The notes beneath the pieces were generated by a model. The model was not told where the DNA came from, made no database searches, and worked only from the letters and a program-made list of their open reading frames with translations. DNA of 7,802 nucleotides from an uncultured Christensenella sp. (lineage in GTDB: Bacteria; Bacillota; Clostridia; Christensenellales; UBA1242). Positions 6,104 through 7,802 of this stretch are shown piece after piece. The first letter of the stretch is position 1; each line of letters begins with the position of its first letter. Both the position numbers and the translations under genes were made by a program. The stretch spans positions 1 to 7,802 of the forward strand of contig CASFMG010000042.1 in the NCBI GenBank assembly GCA_949295755.1. Direction: 5' to 3'.

Positions 6104-7120
6104 CTATATGAAATATTCAACAACTTTGTTTGCTATTGTATTGTCTACAACATCTGTAAAGTTCACTTTTTTATCAAGTTCTCCTGCAGATATTATTATA
6201 TCTTGAAGTCTGTCAAAAGCCGATTGTGTCATTGCTGGATTATCAACCCAAGCATCACATTTAACATAACTTTGAATTGCCGTTACAATATTTTCATCAG
6301 AAAATCCTTGAAATGATGGTTTTAAACTTTTTGCAATATCGTCAATGCTTGCTTTTAATAAAAATCTATAACCTCTATAAACTGCTCTTAAAAATCTTTC
6401 AACATCTTTAGCATTTTCTTCAATATACCCTTTTTTTGCCATAAAGGCAGTATATGGAACTTCGCCACTGAGTTCGCCAACTGATGCCACAATATGATAA
6501 CCTTTTTCTTCACATAGTTCACTTGCAGTTGGTTCAAAAAGAGTGCAAAAATCTGCATCTGTTGAATCAAATACACTTGCAGTAAGGTCAAATGCAACAT
6601 CGGTTCTTAAATTAACCTGATTTTGTCCTGTTCCAATAGTAAGTCCTGCTTGCTTTATTGCATATTCAAGTGTCATTGCAGGAACGCCACCTTTTCTCCC
6701 ACCAATAATCTCCTTTCCTACTAAATCGGCAAGAGTAAAGTTTTCATATGGAGTTTTAGATACAATAAAAGAGCCATCTCTTTTTGTTAATTGACCAAAC
6801 ACAACAGGTCTGTCTTGTGCTCCACCTTCTGTAACATATATAGCCGCTTCTGGTCCCATAAGACCAATATCAGCATCACCAGAAAGCAGTGCTGTCATAG
6901 ATTTATCTGCTCCACCACCATTGGTTAGTTCAACCTTTAATCCTTCTTGTTCAAAATAACCGTTATTTATTGCAACATAAAGGGGTGCATAAAAAATACT
7001 ATGAGTCACTTCGTTTACTTTAATTGTTTTTAATGTATCATTATTACCTTCGCCACAACCATAAAGCGTAAATGTCAGCATAAGCATAAAAGCAATTAAA
7101 AGTACGCTTATTTTTTTCAT
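6104..7120 (-). CDS. ABC importer substrate-binding lipoprotein (NMT1/THI5-like, SsuA/TauA class)
   Basis: This extracytoplasmic binding protein is expected to capture the substrate and deliver it to the permease. In the 338-residue sequence, MKK and a hydrophobic segment (4-20) are followed by a lipobox LYGC (19-22), so Cys22 should be lipidated and anchor the protein to the outer face of the membrane. The mature part begins with the NMT1/SsuA-like pattern HSIFYAPLYVAINNGYFEQE (40-59), then NGGGADKSMTALLSGDADIG (67-86), a hinge region around LVGKEIIGGRKGGVPAMT (133-150) and LFEPTA (194-199). The yeast-type THI5 CCCFC motif is absent. Relatives bind nitrate, alkanesulfonates, taurine or thiamine pyrimidine precursors; the ligand cannot be decided here. 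AAGGAGG (7126-7132) is five bases before the ATG, the strongest ribosome binding site in the operon. It is the first gene of the importer operon. Confidence 0.92.
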   Translation of the reverse strand: MKKISVLLIAFMLMLTFTLYGCGEGNNDTLKTIKVNEVTHSIFYAPLYVAINNGYFEQEGLKVELTNGGGADKSMTALLSGDADIGLMGPEAAIYVTEGGAQDRPVVFGQLTKRDGSFIVSKTPYENFTLADLVGKEIIGGRKGGVPAMTLEYAIKQAGLTIGTGQNQVNLRTDVAFDLTASVFDSTDADFCTLFEPTASELCEEKGYHIVASVGELSGEVPYTAFMAKKGYIEENAKDVERFLRAVYRGYRFLLKASIDDIAKSLKPSFQGFSDENIVTAIQSYVKCDAWVDNPAMTQSAFDRLQDIIISAGELDKKVNFTDVVDNTIANKVVEYFI

Positions 7121-7141
7121 TTATTCCTCCTTACTAAAAAT

Positions 7142-7171
7142 ATACTATTCTAAAACAAAGCAAATTGTTAA
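7142..7171 (-). promoter_or_regulatory. Possible promoter of the ABC importer operon
   Basis: On the minus strand TTAACA (7171-7166) and TAGTAT (7147-7142) are separated by 18 bp, close enough to sigma-A hexamers to be the importer promoter, with a leader of roughly 15 bases before the binding-protein ATG. A second -10-like hexamer TAGAAT (7152-7147) lacks a well-spaced -35. The 180 bp between this gene and the divergent small gene shows no TPP, cobalamin or other riboswitch pattern that I can recognise. Confidence 0.3.
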
Positions 7172-7249
7172 AAAACAACCAAAATACTTTAAAAACTATT
7201 TTAAATGCAAAAAAGTAAATAAAATATTACAATAATTATAAATTATGTA

Positions 7250-7278
7250 TTGAAATTTTATTTTAAAAGTGTTATACT
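7250..7278 (+). promoter_or_regulatory. Strong sigma-A-type promoter with extended -10
   Basis: TTGAAA (7250-7255) and TATACT (7273-7278) are separated by exactly 17 bp, and TG at 7270-7271 makes an extended -10 (TGTTATACT). Transcription should begin near 7285, leaving only about 15 bases before the ATG of the small membrane protein at 7301. Confidence 0.8.
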
Positions 7279-7290
7279 TAACTTAGTTTT

Positions 7291-7296
7291 AGGAGG
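7291..7296 (+). promoter_or_regulatory. Ribosome binding site that fixes the start of the small membrane protein
   Basis: A perfect AGGAGG sits four bases before the ATG at 7301. The frame is open further upstream to an initiation-like TTG at 7250, but that codon overlaps the -35 hexamer of the promoter and would lie outside the mRNA, so the ATG at 7301 is chosen. Confidence 0.85.
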
Positions 7297-7300
7297 ATAT

Positions 7301-7531
7301 ATGTTGACATTACTTTTAGAAGCAACATTAGTTGAGTTTTTATCTACACCAAACAAACTTGTTGGTATAATCCTTGCCATATTAGGTTTTGCACTTTCAA
7401 TACTTGCAAAAAACATAACAAAGGTTGCAAGAAAAACAGACACAGTAAGCAGTAAGGACCCATTATATTTAATACTTTTAGCAGTTGCATTATGTTTGAT
7501 TATGGTGGGAATGATTGTAACGATATTTTAA
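7301..7531 (+). CDS. Small two-helix membrane protein, function unknown
   Basis: This is a 76-residue protein that I do not recognise. It has a short hydrophobic N-terminus (MLTLLLEATL), a first transmembrane helix at about 19-36 (LVGIILAILGFALSILA) and a basic, polar loop (37-53: KNITKVARKTDTVSSKD). A second helix runs to the C-terminus (about 54-76). The positive loop suggests both ends face outward and the loop is cytoplasmic. The gene has its own strong promoter, a perfect AGGAGG and its own terminator, so it forms a complete one-gene transcription unit. That, together with ordinary composition and an intact frame, argues that it is real despite its size. Neighbours give no functional hint: the importer operon is divergent and rnhA downstream has a separate promoter. 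A membrane-complex accessory subunit or a stress or envelope peptide would both be possible. Confidence 0.78.
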   Translation: MLTLLLEATLVEFLSTPNKLVGIILAILGFALSILAKNITKVARKTDTVSSKDPLYLILLAVALCLIMVGMIVTIF

Positions 7532-7534
7532 TAT

Positions 7535-7562
7535 AAAAAAACCCTAAAAAAAGGGTTTTTTT
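7535..7562 (+). terminator. Intrinsic terminator after the small membrane protein gene
   Basis: Seven A plus CCCT (7535-7545), a six-base A loop (7546-7551) and AGGG plus seven T (7552-7562) form an 11-bp hairpin. Its 3' arm is the U-tract, extended by ATTTTT. It begins three bases after the stop codon. The near-symmetrical structure could also terminate minus-strand transcripts and separates this unit from rnhA. Confidence 0.9.
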
Positions 7563-7585
7563 ATTTTTATAGTATTTTAATTGTA

Positions 7586-7614
7586 TTGACTTAAAAATAA
7601 ATTTATTACATAAT
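7586..7614 (+). promoter_or_regulatory. Promoter of rnhA, abutting the start codon
   Basis: TTGACT (7586-7591) and CATAAT (7609-7614) are 17 bp apart, each matching the sigma-A consensus at five of six positions. The expected transcription start, about six or seven bases after the -10, is 7620-7621, which is the A of the rnhA ATG. Confidence 0.65.
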
Positions 7615-7620
7615 ATTGAT

Positions 7621-7802
7621 ATGAAAAAAATAATTCTCTACACAGATGGTGCGTGTTCAGGAAATCCAGGAGTTGGTGGCTGGAGTTGTATTTTGGAATA
7701 CAAAGGCAATAAAAAAGAATTTTCTGGATATGAAGAAAACACAACAAATAACAGAATGGAACTTTTGGCAGTAATACAGGGTTTAAAAGCACTAAAAGAA
7801 CC
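7621..7802 (+). CDS. rnhA: Ribonuclease HI, N-terminal part (cut by window end)
   Basis: RNase HI is a cytoplasmic Mg-dependent endonuclease that cuts the RNA strand of RNA-DNA hybrids, removing Okazaki primers and R-loops. The first 60 residues are present: [16 protein letters not shown] (6-21) carries the first catalytic aspartate (Asp9) and the glycine-rich strand turn, and [15 protein letters not shown] (41-55) carries the catalytic Glu47. These correspond to Asp10 and Glu48 of the E. coli enzyme; the remaining catalytic aspartates fall beyond the right edge. The N-terminus starts directly with the first beta strand, so no hybrid-binding domain precedes it. No other in-frame start exists upstream and no Shine-Dalgarno sequence is present, whereas a promoter ends seven bases before the ATG. 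Confidence 0.95.
   Translation, partial: MKKIILYTDGACSGNPGVGGWSCILEYKGNKKEFSGYEENTTNNRMELLAVIQGLKALKE

Noticed and set aside
6002..6316. Plus-strand open frame of 104 codons spanning the ATPase/binding-protein junction
   Set aside because: It runs antisense through the terminator hairpin and the end of the lipoprotein gene; Cys/Tyr/Ile-rich with no domain.
7165..7178. Inverted repeat TTGTT/AACAA as an operator of the importer
   Set aside because: Five A/T-rich base pairs around an A-run are expected by chance in this composition.
7121..7249. Riboswitch (TPP or similar) in the leader of the importer operon
   Set aside because: The conserved CTGAGA and ACCTGA-type blocks are missing and the likely promoter leaves a leader of only ~15 bases.
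7250..7300. Upstream TTG start giving a 93-residue form of the small membrane protein
   Set aside because: The TTG overlaps the -35 hexamer and has no ribosome binding site; ATG 7301 has a perfect AGGAGG and lies after the promoter.
7577..7792. Minus-strand open frame of 71 codons opposite rnhA
   Set aside because: Antisense to the catalytic motifs of RNase HI, which is certain.

Overview
The window looks like chromosomal DNA from a very AT-rich low-GC Gram-positive bacterium, most likely an uncultured member of the Clostridia (Bacillota). The reasons are the strong A/T bias, AGGAGG-type ribosome binding sites, sigma-A-like promoters, a lipoprotein-type binding protein, a YkvI-family membrane protein and a BcrA/LanF-like ABC transporter. 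All complete genes end in TAA or TAG and tryptophan is read from TGG, so the standard bacterial code fits. The taxonomic call is an inference from sequence style; there is no rRNA to confirm it.

Layout, left to right. (1) Bases 1-2795, plus strand: an ABC exporter operon, made of an ATPase that is open at the left edge (1-1023) and an ABC-2 type permease with a very large extracytoplasmic domain (1035-2795). Its apparent transcription terminator (2819-2850) lies inside the coding sequence of the next, convergent gene. (2) 2796-3416, minus strand: a small exported protein of an uncharacterised clostridial cell-wall-associated family. (3) 3417-3482: a 66-bp divergent promoter region with only three G/C bases. 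(4) 3483-4535, plus strand: a YkvI-type membrane protein of about ten helices. (5) 4443-7120, minus strand: an ABC importer operon read as binding lipoprotein, then ATPase, then permease, of the nitrate/sulfonate/taurine/pyrimidine-precursor class. A terminator-like hairpin separates the binding-protein gene from the ATPase gene. The permease gene overlaps the end of the YkvI gene by 93 bp, tail to tail. (6) 7250-7562, plus strand: a self-contained unit with a promoter, a 76-residue two-helix membrane protein and an intrinsic terminator. (7) 7586-7802, plus strand: a good promoter directly abutting the start of rnhA (RNase HI), which is cut by the right edge; the arrangement suggests a leaderless mRNA.

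How it works together: the left operon should extrude a peptide, antibiotic or lipid-like substrate. The right operon should import a small organic molecule whose identity cannot be read from the sequence; no TPP or other known riboswitch was seen. The membrane and envelope theme (two transporters, an exported protein, a YkvI protein, a small membrane protein) may be only coincidental neighbourhood. There is no rRNA, tRNA, CRISPR array, insertion sequence or integrase. No gene-free stretch exceeds 300 bases; the longest is about 180 bp, between the binding-protein gene and the small membrane protein gene. I see no clear novel multi-gene system. The most unusual features are organisational: convergent genes that share coding sequence or terminators, and starts without Shine-Dalgarno sequences.
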